Positions 18,371 to 27,589 of a DNA stretch of 64,000 nt are shown here, piece after piece. The notes beneath the pieces are model-generated. The model ran no database searches. It had not been told where the DNA came from and worked only from the letters and a program-made list of their open reading frames with translations. The DNA is taken from contig CM068830.1 of assembly GCA_028554795.2 (NCBI GenBank), forward strand, positions 110,993,214 to 111,057,213, read 5' to 3'. Each line of letters starts with the position of its first letter. Position 1 is the stretch's first letter. This DNA comes from Sinohyriopsis cumingii (lineage: Eukaryota > Mollusca > Bivalvia > Unionida > Unionidae). Position numbers and translations under genes: made by a program.

Positions 18371-18790
18371 GCGGGTACGTAAAGCTTGTTCAGCGTGTAT
18401 TAGGTGGTGGGCAAGTTCATCTAGTGTAGCGGGTAGTGGGTAGTTGGTGGCGAGTATGTTCATTTAATTTAGTAGGTAACGGGTGGTGGGTAAGTTCAGC
18501 AGGTAGCGAGTTATGGTTAAGTTCAGCTAGTTCAGCGGGCAGTGGGTGGAAGGTATCCTCAGCTATTTCAGCGGGTAGCGAGTGGCAGGTTAGAGCAGCT
18601 AGTTCAGCGGGTAGCGGGCAATTTCAGCGGGTAGCGGGTGGCGGGTAAGTTCAGCTAGTGCAGCGGGTAGCTGATGGCTTGTAAATTCAGCTAGCTCAGA
18701 GGGTAGCTGGTTACGGATAGTAAGTGGCGGGTAAGTCCGGCTAGTGCAGTGGGTAGAGGGTGTTATGCAAGTTCAGCATGTTAGAAGAGA
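18370..18790. repeat. Minisatellite in right inverted repeat of element B
   Basis: Degenerate units containing gtaagttcagctagttcagc and gggtagcgggtgg, the reverse complement of the left array at 10,100-10,520. Confidence 0.8.
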
Positions 18791-19060
18791 TTGCATTTTT
18801 TGTTCGACATCTTAACTTTTGATTGATGATAAAGCTCATTCCTGTTGTCGAACATCTGAAGATTATGTCTCTGGCAAGTGTTTGCAAATTTGGAAGCGCT
18901 TGTTTTTGCAGCAGTATGTGCTTCAATCTGTGGTATGGTTTGAAGTTACACTGGCACGTATCAGATGGTCTGTCAGATTTGTAAGTCTGCGGGACACAAC
19001 CATAAGAACGCCATGAGATATGACATGTATTAGCTTGATAGGTCTAATGGGTACCACGGT

Positions 19061-19134
<74 letters not shown>

Positions 19135-19540
19135 AGTTCATTGCATTTTCACTAATTAAAGCGGACACGGTAAACAGTATAAGCAACATGTAGAACTGTA
19201 GCAAAGGAAATTTTCTCCATAATCCGAAACCTGTAATAAATGCTTTTAACGCACGTTAATAACGAATTGTCCTTATATAATATTTTGGTAAGTTTGTAAT
19301 TTTACAGATATGTAATTTGTTTGTCCTTCTAATATTATTTTCCAAGCCTTAAGCAATTTCCTTATACAGTTGGATGGAAAGTATATATTATGTTTATTAT
19401 ATATCTCATAATGGAATATATCAGAGGGCGAATATTTATAACAATACTAATAATAATGAGGACTTTGTATGGAGCCTAAGCTATGCAACATTAGATAACA
19501 CCTAAAAGATAACAAGAAAACAACATATTATGATATGATT
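18791..19540. other. Non-coding spacer with (TA)n tract
   Basis: No gene was recognised. A pure (TA)n tract occupies 19,062-19,131; the rest is AT-rich unique-looking sequence. Confidence 0.6.
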
Positions 19541-19549
19541 ACAAACACA

Positions 19550-20750
19550 AACACCATGACATTAGAAAACAAAGAAACACATTCTGTGAATAATTAAGGT
19601 AGGACATATTAGGTCTTTAAGATTGTTCTTGCATTCGAAATAAGTTTTGAGAGCGCTATTGAATGTGATCGCTTTGTCTTTGTGTCTAAGTTCCGTGGGC
19701 AATTTATTCCACGATGCAGGGCCTGGTATGCAAATGAACTCTGTCCATATGACTTTGTTTTCATAGTGGGAACAATGAGTATACCATTGTCAGAAGAGGA
19801 GCATAAGTATCTTGCTGGTGTGTACGCATCGGTGAGGTCGGATTGGTATGTTGGACTAGAATCCGTCAGTGAAACGTAGCAGAGAGAACAAATTTTGTGT
19901 TTGATTTTGGATCGAATAGATATCCAGTGTAGGACACAGAGCAGGGGGGGAGGTGTGCTCTAATCTTGGTACTCTAAGTATGATCCGAGCAGCTGTGTTT
20001 TGAACTTTTTGAAGTTTTTGGAGCTGATATTGAGATGAACCAGACAGAACTGAGTTACAATAGTCCAGTCCTGAAAGTACTAGTTAACACACAAGTGTTT
20101 TAGTGGAATCAACGGAAATATATTTCCGAATGGAGCTGATGCGTCTCAGCTCAAGATATGCAGCCTTGCATATATGTTCATGACATGTTGGTGCAGAATG
20201 AGAGTACTGTCCAGAGTAACACCTAGGTTGCATACTGACTGTGTGAATTTAATGTTGGTGTTGTTGATATTTATTGTTTGACGTAAAGGATGCGAATGAG
20301 AAAGTCTTTGTGTTGTGATCAGAACGGCCTTAGTTGTATCATCATTTATCTGCAGCTTGTTCCATGTCAATCATGATTTCACATCAGAAATGCACCTCTC
20401 TACACCTTGGATAGTAGCATCAACTTCAGTTGGGTGGCTAGATTTGTATATTTGGGTGTCATCAGCGTACAGTTGCAGAGACACTAGATGATGATCTACG
20501 ACACTTGAGAACGGCAGAGTGAATATAATGAAGAGAACATGTCCAAGAACAGACCCCTGTGGAACACCGCAACGTAGATCAACTGGGCTGGAGTGTATTC
20601 CATTTGCAGACACAATTTATGTCCAGTTGACCAAGTAGGACTTGAACCACAGTAAGGCTGTATCATGAATGCCAAATACATGCCGGAGACGGTGAAGTAA
20701 TATATCATGGTCTATTGTGTCAAATGCTGCAGAACAACCAAGAGGGTGAG
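19550..20750 (-). pseudogene. LINE reverse transcriptase, 3' fragment (CR1/L2/Jockey-like)
   Basis: On the minus strand, broken frames encode non-LTR reverse transcriptase motifs in order: [11 protein letters not shown] near 20,720; CGVPQGSVLGHVLF near 20,560; LQLYADDTQIYKS (the YADD catalytic motif) near 20,480; CNLGVTLDSTL near 20,230; and a C-terminal region with LHWISIRSKIK and SWNKLPTELR near 19,930 and 19,700. The 5' half, including the endonuclease, is absent, as is usual for truncated LINE copies. Several frameshifts make it non-functional. Clade assignment is by motif style only. Confidence 0.8.
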
Positions 20751-20779
20751 GACGGTAATCTTTCTACTATCCAAAGCAG

Positions 20780-22133
20780 AGAAAATTTATATCCCCAAAG
20801 CGGCGAAATGACATTTGGAACTTCTTCTTTTTCCCAATGAGGAAGTACAGCGTCATTATGTGTGATATTCAGACCCATATTGCAATATTTCATTTTATTC
20901 TACTTCTTTATCCTCTTCTCCCTGCCTTTTACATTCCCTTCCTCCACATCGCGATGCACAGGTCTATATATCCATCTTTTGCAGATTCCCTAGAGTGTAT
21001 TCATGCAATCAATTAGGTACCATCAGGAAATGCCAAAAAAAAAAAACCTAACTCTAAAAAGAAAAAGATAGACTTGAAACTTTTGGTGTAATTGGTTTTC
21101 TGCCTGAATCAAGCAAGTGATTGAATTTGCATGTGCTATTGATATTTGTTGCCCATATAGCATTATATACCTATAATAATCTACGACAAACGGTGCACAT
21201 TGTTTTAAAAAAAAATCATGATTAAATTTCTATAGAAAAACATATTGTTAAAAAGCATTTTTATTTCGCATCATAAGCTTATTTGAAAACGATGGATGTA
21301 ACGGGAATTTAATAGAGCCGATTGCAAACCGAAATTAAGTGAAACTCGAAAATTGGATACAGCGTCTACAACATAGCAAGTCTGCAAGCTTGCCTTGGTT
21401 ACACACACAATTGTACGCCTTAATGTAGAAATAAACAATACCAGGAACAAAAATTCTTACAAGAAAACTCTGAAGTCTGTCAAGGATACATCCCAACCTC
21501 TCTGTTATGTTTCTAATTGATTTTGCCCCAAAAGTATGCGTGTGTTTTGGACTTTTAACGTAGCTTGAATAATTTTTCAGTCATATCGCTATGATGTCCG
21601 CAGTATAACAGTTTATAGTGATGTCTAGCACTGGGGCATCATGCCGCAGACATGTAGCATAATGTCCCACCCAGTCACATTATCCTGACACCAGGCCAAC
21701 CAGTCATAACACTAACCTCTTAATGCTGAGCACCAAGCGAGGGAACTGTTATGACCATTTTTGTACGTCTTTGGTATGACCTCCCGCATCCGAGGCGGAC
21801 GCTCTAACCACTAGGTCACCGGGGCGGTCCAAAAAGTATCAACCCGCACATGAAATATGTTAACAAAAATATCCTCATTTCCTCATTTTCGTACGATTAC
21901 AGTCATAAATTTTGACAAAATGCACACTCAGAGAGACGATATATGCAAGCTAAATTTGTAAAATTTAGGAACGTTTTTGTCGATGTAGCACCTGTGCTGC
22001 TGTTCATCGCATTAGCAAAGAGTGGAGAATATGTACCACATACATTAAAAATATCATGGCTTTTTAATTGCATGTATAATGTAATTTGATATAGCAATAC
22101 TTATGTGCTCCGCCCATGGCGCATTAATACGCC

Positions 22134-22205
<72 letters not shown>

Positions 22206-22833
22206 TTTCAACAGTAGGCATATCTTCTATATTCTCTAAATCTGTGATGAATTAGCGATGTAATAAAATAATGATAAAATATATTAACAATCCCTGTCTT
22301 TTAAATTAATTAAAAATCAAACACAATTTCATCACAATCCTCTGTGCTTTTGTCTTTCTCTCTCATGCAAAAGGAACAGAATACGGAAAAGTCTTTGGAG
22401 TGAGATAAAAATGAAAACTGAACTTGCACCAAGTAGCGTACAAGAACCCTGGACTTCCTGATCGTTAGGTATAAGCGTCCCATGGGATTTAATAAAGTGT
22501 TCCAAATACCAATGATTCAAAGTTGCAATTGCGTGTCAAGATTACTGTACATGTTTTGGTTAGGCGAAAGAAACATTCATCTTCATTTGCTTTTTTTATA
22601 GCTTTTTTTCTTTTCTTCTTCTTCTTCTTATTTATAAAACCTATTAATAAAGGACTGAAAACAGATTATTTGATATTAAATGCCAGAAGGCCGCTTTAGA
22701 CCTCACCCCCAAGCCTTTCCCTCCTACTGAATTAGTTGGTAAATAGCAGAAAATTAGAAAAAAATGAAACAGTGATGGGCTATGAATAAAAGTCTTCATG
22801 GTAAGTCTCCCCATCCTCACTACCTCATCTATC

Positions 22834-22884
<51 letters not shown>

Positions 22885-23058
22885 GACCGTTGAAAGAGCA
22901 GCTTAAGACAAAACGGGATAAATCAATCGTGGTAAAATTTCGCCTGACATGCAATGATTTCACTAGACCTTATGAACGATACAAAATATAATCACAGAAA
23001 CAAACAGAAAGGGGAGAGAGAGAATTTGAAGATATAAACAACTGTGTGATCTGTAGTA
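20780..23058. other. Non-coding host DNA with SINE and simple repeats
   Basis: No gene was recognised. It contains a SINE (21,560-21,830), a (TA)n tract at 22,137-22,201 and a (CT)n tract at 22,838-22,880. The remainder is AT-rich. Confidence 0.6.
21560..21830 (-). repeat. tRNA-derived SINE
   Basis: Read on the minus strand it begins ccgccccggtgacctagtgg with ttagagcgtccgcc following, a tRNA-like head with an A-box-type sequence. It ends with a conserved 3' domain containing gacatcatagcgatatgac and attcaagctacgttaaa. The same 3' domain recurs at about 51,430-51,600 and 57,810-57,920. Family name uncertain. Confidence 0.65.
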
Positions 23059-23063
23059 ATGTT

Positions 23064-23668
23064 TGTCACAGAATTAGCCACAAAAAACAACTTTGTTTTG
23101 GCTTAGAACTATTTGACTATTTCTCGTTGTACATGCTTACAACGTTGTCTAGGGTGAATAAGCGTTTTTCCAGGTAAGCGACTGTATTAACATGTACCTC
23201 GCCAGAAATTACTTGCGACGAAGGGACATTAATACCATGATATGCACTGCTATTTTACCCTGGCGTTTGCTCACTCTCCTATGGATTTAAGTAAAATCGA
23301 TTTCTAAATTGGGACTGGTCGTTTTGGATGACGTTAAGGAGTGTACGCTCTCCATTGTTCTCCAACCATAGGGCTGATTGTGACTGTCGCTCTGATTGTG
23401 ACCGTGACTGCGATAGTGACTGTGACTAGAGCTGTCTGAAGCTGTCTAAATTTGTTTAAAGCTGTCTGGAGTTTCCAGAGTATTTAAGGCTGCATGCTGT
23501 TGATACGTATGCATATGTATGTATGTACGTATGTCTGTGCCACGGACGTAGACGTAGCAAATTCACAAGGGTGCTGTATGCTGTCTGTACGTGTGTATAC
23601 GTACATGTGGTGGATCCATAAAGGGTGCGATCAGCCGCTAAGAGTCTGGGCCAACCCAAGGAATCGTG
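23064..23668 (+). repeat. 5' LTR of the Gypsy element, first part
   Basis: Aligns by eye with 45,491-46,059 of the 3' LTR; for example, tgactatttctcgttgtaca, gcgacgaagggacattaat and gagtgtacgctctccattgt occur in both. It stops at the Polinton target duplication. Confidence 0.9.
23663..23668. other. 6-bp target-site duplication of the Polinton, left copy
   Basis: atcgtg directly precedes the TIR start agtagtaaa. The identical hexamer follows the right TIR at 43,563-43,568. The uninterrupted LTR at 46,054-46,059 has atcatg. Confidence 0.95.
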
Positions 23669-24000
23669 AGTAGTAAATTGGGGCACTAGAGCGACAATGG
23701 GAATTAGCATTACAGACCCCCCTGGGCAAATATAGCGACAAGGGAAATTTAACATGGAGAAAAATCGTGGGCAAATATAGCGACAAGGGAAATTTAACAT
23801 GGAGAAAAAATCGTGGGCAAATATAGCGACAAGGGGAATTGAACATGGGGGGAATAAAGTGTGGGTCTATCTAGGGACAAGGGGGAATTGAACATGGGAT
23901 TTTTTTATTTTTTTTTAAATTTTTTTTTAAAAAAAGGGGTAGGCAATCCAAAGTCATTCTCTTTTCGAGAAATGTGGGTGGCCCTGAAAAGGGCCTTTGG
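23669..24000. repeat. Left terminal inverted repeat of the Polinton (332 bp)
   Basis: Inverse of 43,281-43,562. It contains three tandem copies of a 45-46-bp unit (gggcaaatatagcgacaagg...), against two in the right TIR, an A/T homopolymer-rich block, and, at its inner edge, a histone-type stem-loop. Confidence 0.95.
23980..23995 (-). terminator. Histone-type 3' stem-loop (in left TIR)
   Basis: On the minus strand it reads GGCCCT-TTTC-AGGGCC, preceded by ccaaa and followed by acccac, then cgaaaagagaa about 12 nt on. This equals the metazoan histone mRNA 3' stem-loop with ACCCA flank and a purine-rich downstream element. It begins 25 bp after the stop of the gene at 24,020. Confidence 0.85.
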
Positions 24001-24019
24001 CTTTCTTCTGCTTCTTCTT

Positions 24020-24505
24020 CTATTTCCTCCATTTCCTCATCCAGCCCCTAATCTTTCCCCAAATTCCCTTCTTCTTTCTCTTTTCATTTTCCGGTATCCA
24101 GTCCGGGTGACCCATGGCTCGGAACTTCTGTTGGATTTTTATCCAGTTATTGTTCAGTCTCTCGTATTCTTCTTTTTTCTTTCTATTCTCTTCTTCTTTT
24201 CTATCTTTTACCCACCTGTCTTTAATTTTCTGCACTTCTTCCTCTATTATCTTTTTCATCTTTTCTTCCGCTTTCTTTAATTGTTCACTGCCCCTTTTCA
24301 CGAATTTCCACTCTGACCATTTCTCTAGCTCTTCTAAATAACATCTCACTGCTTTTACCTTGTCCATAGACTCTTTTATAGTCCCCACTCTTACATACTC
24401 TGGTTGAATCAATCCTCTCAATCTCTTAACTTCTTCCTCTATCATCTCCTCTATCATCTTCCTCGCTAATTGTAGCTCATTGACATAGTCAAGACTTTTT
24501 CTCAA
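24020..24505 (-). CDS. Coiled-coil accessory protein, end-proximal gene 1
   Basis: A frame of about 160 residues, strongly charged and helical. It has LQLARKMIEEMIEEEVKRLR, then VGTIKESMDKVKAVRCYLEE and a long Lys/Glu-rich helix; it ends in a Trp- and Lys-rich tail (GIWGKIRGWMRKWRK). The listed start codon is TTG; the first ATG in frame is at 24,457 (MIEEMIEE), and no upstream ATG is found, so the true start is uncertain. It shares style and promoter-side repeats with the genes at 25,045 and 25,860, suggesting a tandemly expanded family. A histone-type stem-loop lies just after its stop. Function unknown. Confidence 0.5.
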   Translation of the reverse strand: MRKSLDYVNELQLARKMIEEMIEEEVKRLRGLIQPEYVRVGTIKESMDKVKAVRCYLEELEKWSEWKFVKRGSEQLKKAEEKMKKIIEEEVQKIKDRWVKDRKEEENRKKKEEYERLNNNWIKIQQKFRAMGHPDWIPENEKRKKKGIWGKIRGWMRKWRK

Positions 24506-25044
24506 CCTCCATTCTCTTTCTATCCTTTAATAGTATATTCTCCATCCATCATCCAAAAGTAAACATTTCTTAAGTCATTAAACAACGCCGACACTTCCAT
24601 CTTGTATCTGTTATTCCGTAGAATGGTTCAAACGACGAACGTGGTGGGTTCTTATAGTGAAAGCGCGGACGTGATGGAAAACATCCCCCTAAAAACATAA
24701 AATTGATCTTACCTAGATCATGACCAAACAACGCGCGGACGTGAAGGAAAACATCCCCCTACTTTCTCATTTCATATAATAAAACCCAAACTATACTCTC
24801 CACATACGCTAAGAAACAATTAAGAAACCCATAATCTACTATTCACACTAACATACCTGAGCTCTTACAAACACGAACACACAAACACATACCCTCACAC
24901 TATTAAAAAAGAGTTAGTGTTTATATTCACACTACTCTACCTACACACATTGGCAAATTGATGGTTATTTCTTTTCTAGAGTATTGGGTAGCCCTGAAAA
25001 GGGCTGTTGGTTTGTTTTTTTTTTTGAACTCCAGATGCACCTAT
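24506..25044 (-). promoter_or_regulatory. Duplicated upstream/downstream cassette between coiled-coil genes
   Basis: Holds two copies of gcgcggacgtga(t/a)ggaaaa (24,663 and 24,733), a block aaaacataaaattgatctta with cctagatcatgacc after it, and a block cactattaaaaaagagttag with caaattgatggttatttc after it. All recur in the next spacer (25,324-25,859). No gene. Confidence 0.6.
24990..25005 (-). terminator. Histone-type 3' stem-loop
   Basis: On the minus strand AGCCCT-TTTC-AGGGCT followed by acccaatactctagaaaagaa. The outer pair is A-T instead of G-C; the loop, the ACCCA flank and the downstream purine element are kept. It follows the stop of the gene at 25,045 by about 40 bp. Confidence 0.8.
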
Positions 25045-25323
25045 CTAATGATGGCACCTTCCTGGCCTGGCGCCACACACGCATCTTCTTCCCCAGTCTC
25101 CTTTCACCTTTCTTCTTGGGAGTGCAGAGGCGGGATATGTGGCTTCAGAATCCCAATTTTCTGTCTCTGGGATTCTGAAATTTCCTCTCTCCTCTTCTTT
25201 GTTTCTTCTCTCCTCCTCTTCTTTTCTTCTTCTTTCCTCCTCCTCCTCTTTCATTCTTACTTCTTCTAGAATGGCCTCCGCGGCCAGTTCATTTAGTATG
25301 CGCCTGGCATATTCCAGGTGCAT
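25045..25323 (-). CDS. Coiled-coil accessory protein, end-proximal gene 2
   Basis: 92 residues: MHLEYARRILNELAAEAILE, an Arg/Glu-rich helix (about residues 24-48), then a short tail with RCVCGARPGRC. The N-terminal half resembles the LxxARxxxxEL...EE pattern of its neighbour at 24,020. It is flanked upstream by the GCGCGGACGTGA repeat and downstream by a histone-type stem-loop. Function unknown; the low complexity lowers confidence that the protein is made. Confidence 0.45.
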   Translation of the reverse strand: MHLEYARRILNELAAEAILEEVRMKEEEEERRRKEEEERRNKEEERGNFRIPETENWDSEATYPASALPRRKVKGDWGRRCVCGARPGRCHH

Positions 25324-25859
25324 CTGGAGTTATAGCAGTTTCACAGTTCTGGTATTCATTGTTTTGTCAACGAATGAATAGGGTAGCTAGACTGTCCAGC
25401 GAGTTTCAATTTATAGTGAAAGCGCGGACGTGATGGAAATCATCCCCCTAAAAACATAAAATTGATCTTACCTAGATCATGACCAAAACAACGCGCGGAC
25501 CAAAAAGAAGCACTCACTCACTTTCTTAATACTACCCATCACTATTCTAAAAAATTTTATTAAACAAATAATATACTATCCACATACGCAAAACAATCCA
25601 ATCCAACCCCAAATCTACTCTCCCACACCTCAAACACCAAAAAAATAATCTTAATCTACTATCCACACCAACGTACGTGAGCTGTTACAAACACAAACAC
25701 ATACACTCACACTATTAAAAAAGAGTTAGTGTTTATATTCACACTACTCTACCTACACACATTGGCAAATTGATGGTTATTTCTTTTCTAGAGTATTTGG
25801 GGTAGCCCTGAAAAGGGCTGTTTTTTTTTTTGGTTTTTTTTGTTTGCTATGGCAATCTT
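25324..25859 (-). promoter_or_regulatory. Second copy of the duplicated spacer cassette
   Basis: Repeats the elements of 24,506-25,044: gcgcggacgtgatgg at 25,422, a truncated copy at 25,493, and the aaaaaagagttagtgtttat block at about 25,716. The second part ends in a histone-type stem-loop at 25,804-25,819. No gene. Confidence 0.6.
25804..25819 (-). terminator. Histone-type 3' stem-loop
   Basis: Minus strand AGCCCT-TTTC-AGGGCT followed by accccaaatactctagaaaag. It lies about 40 bp after the stop of the gene at 25,860. Confidence 0.8.
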
Positions 25860-26345
25860 TTAGTTTCTAAGAATGCGATGTCCTCTGAGGATAGATTTTC
25901 TGGCGATAGGTCTGCTTCTTCGGAAAGAGAAGAAGAACTCTTTGGTGTCGATACGACAATCGACAAAGCCTCTGTCAGCTTCAGGTTGCTGCTGCTGCTG
26001 TTGTTGTTGCTGCTGCTGCTGTTGCTGCTGTCTCTGAAGACTGTACTTCTCTGTCCATTCTTCTTTCTCCCTGTTCACTTCTTCTCTGAAGAGCTCTTCT
26101 ATGAGGTCTTCAGTGACTTTTAGCATTCTCACATTCTCTATCTCTTCTGGCTTTGGTATCAGACTGTGTCTGACCCTATGCAAATTCACGTAGGCTTCGT
26201 TTAGCTTAGCTAGTTTGGAGCACATCTTCGTAGGAGGATGAGTCGACAATGGATGGTTAGACTGGAAACAACCCCGGTTCTTAAAGTCAAAGCGCGGACG
26301 TGAAGGAAAACATCCCCCACACGGATTTCGAGCCGCAACGTTCAA
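25860..26345 (-). CDS. Poly-Gln coiled-coil accessory protein, end-proximal gene 3
   Basis: A frame of 161 residues; the likely start is the internal MCSKLAKLNEAYVNL (about 26,222), since the first 40 residues cover the GCGCGGACGTGA repeat (26,292-26,318). The protein has a helix with LKVTEDLIEELFREEVNREK, a run of about 15 Gln (interrupted CAG/CAA codons), and a basic tail (RSRPIARKSILRG). Related in design to the two neighbours at 24,020 and 25,045. It ends close to a histone-type stem-loop. Function unknown. Confidence 0.5.
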   Translation of the reverse strand: MNVAARNPCGGCFPSRPRFDFKNRGCFQSNHPLSTHPPTKMCSKLAKLNEAYVNLHRVRHSLIPKPEEIENVRMLKVTEDLIEELFREEVNREKEEWTEKYSLQRQQQQQQQQQQQQQQQPEADRGFVDCRIDTKEFFFSFRRSRPIARKSILRGHRILRN

Positions 26346-26520
26346 TGAGTGTCATGAGAGGAATAGTAAGAAGTGAAAGAGCATCAATCAAACATTCTTA
26401 TAGGCAAACGAACCACAATGTCATTTTTTTTCAAAACACAACATATTTTAACAATAATCCAACACTATAACATCAAACATTTTTTTCTTCAAATGACAAA
26501 CATTTTTTTGAATTCACACT

Positions 26521-27105
26521 CTACTTTAAACAGGGCTGACAAAGTTGTGAATGAAATTGTGATTTCCACTGTTGGAAATCATTAGGCCATTGATGGACAC
26601 TACGTTTCCTAGCTTGAGACAAAAGATAAGCATAATGGTCACAAAACCATCTGTCTACTTTCACATCGTTTCTTGAAGAAGAACGTGGATCAAAATGAGT
26701 CACTAAATGTTCTAAGGAATAGCCCAGGCTGCGATGATGCAGAAAATACACACAGTACTGTCCACACACCAAGGAATCTGTGCCTTGTAATTTCACATTA
26801 TTGAATCGGGTGGTCTGAGCATTTCTTCTCATAAAGTCGATGATATCGTCTTCCAAAGGAGGCAATCCGTACGAATCGAAATATTCCACACATCCTTCTT
26901 GAGGAAAGTAGACGGCTACCCAGTGGGTTCCTGGGAGATGACTGTCGTCCGTGTTGATCACATAAGCTTGATGGTCTTGAGGTTTGCGATGAGGGAGTTC
27001 ATCTTTAGCACAGACGACAGGATTCCAAGAAGCCGTATACGAACTGTGGTTCAAAAGGTAATAAAGTTCCCAGGTATCCATTTGTGTGGGTTTTTTTTTC
27101 TTCAC
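26521..27105 (-). CDS. PRO: Adenain-like cysteine protease
   Basis: 194 residues from 27,105; the preferred start may be M9 (MDTWELYYLL). The catalytic set of adenovirus-type proteases is complete: H61 in GTHWVAVYF, D77 in VEYFDSYG, Q107 in LQGTDSL and C114 in VCGQYCVYFL. By family it cleaves capsid precursors during maturation. It lies next to the hexon block, and its stop is followed by AT-rich DNA without a clear AATAAA. The frame is intact. Confidence 0.92.
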   Translation of the reverse strand: MKKKKPTQMDTWELYYLLNHSSYTASWNPVVCAKDELPHRKPQDHQAYVINTDDSHLPGTHWVAVYFPQEGCVEYFDSYGLPPLEDDIIDFMRRNAQTTRFNNVKLQGTDSLVCGQYCVYFLHHRSLGYSLEHLVTHFDPRSSSRNDVKVDRWFCDHYAYLLSQARKRSVHQWPNDFQQWKSQFHSQLCQPCLK

Positions 27106-27584
27106 AGGTAATAATAAGTCGTCAATTCGATCCTGACTTTTTGCTTGAAAATGTCTGACAAATAACCGTTTCTTCGTTTCGTCTCCTCACTCTGATTCAG
27201 AAGAGCTTCGATACGATGGATCTCTTGAGTGGTTAATGGTGGACAAGAATGTTCACGCAAGTCTTTATACCACTGGTGCCACACGTCTTCGTCCGAGATG
27301 AGACTCCAAGCTTCGTCCAGATACTCGTCCAATTTTTCTTCTTGACTCAACATCAGGCATTTATCGTGTTGAATTTGACTGGGATGATCGTTTTGACATC
27401 CATAGCAATTTTTCTTGATCAATTCCGTATTTTTTTCGGCCAAGTGTTTGGCAAAACAGCAGACTAAATGGGCTTCTTGTTCTGGCCATCTCGACTTCAT
27501 CATGATCACTTCTTCTTCCACAGTCTCCTCACATTCCATGTCTAAAGTTTCTCCACTAGGTAAAGAGGGATAACAGTCTTCCAT
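27102..27584 (-). CDS. Conserved Polinton protein with Cys/His zinc-binding motif
   Basis: 160 acidic residues. A Cys/His segment (NCYGCQNDHPSQIQHDKC) at about residues 58-76 probably binds zinc. The motif CxxC..HPSQ..H..C recurs in unnamed proteins placed next to hexon and protease genes in other Polintons (recall). The start ATG at 27,584 is 6 bp from the hexon stop. Its stop overlaps the protease frame. Function unknown. Confidence 0.65.
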   Translation of the reverse strand: MEDCYPSLPSGETLDMECEETVEEEVIMMKSRWPEQEAHLVCCFAKHLAEKNTELIKKNCYGCQNDHPSQIQHDKCLMLSQEEKLDEYLDEAWSLISDEDVWHQWYKDLREHSCPPLTTQEIHRIEALLNQSEETKRRNGYLSDIFKQKVRIELTTYYYL

Positions 27585-27589
27585 GGTTT

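Larger units (their letters stand above)
9923..18790. mobile_element. Decayed non-autonomous Polinton derivative B
   Basis: A roughly 8.8-kb unit framed by long imperfect inverted repeats: 10.1-11.09 kb on the left against 17.3-18.79 kb on the right. Inside, on the minus strand, lie broken homologues of the large Polinton's integrase start, the polar gene, the ICEC-type gene, the basic gene, ATPase, small membrane gene, F-box-like genes and BIR gene, collinear with 31.7-36.8 kb of that element. Polymerase, hexon, penton, minor capsid and protease are absent. Exact ends and target duplications could not be fixed. The 9923-10,100 stretch holds no gene; it has two copies of tatagggacaatg that resemble a TIR motif. 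Confidence 0.65.

Noticed and set aside
23980-23995. Bacterial-type rho-independent terminator
   Set aside because: The hairpin is not followed by a T-run but by ACCCA and a purine element, and the context is an animal genome; the histone 3' end fits in all parts.
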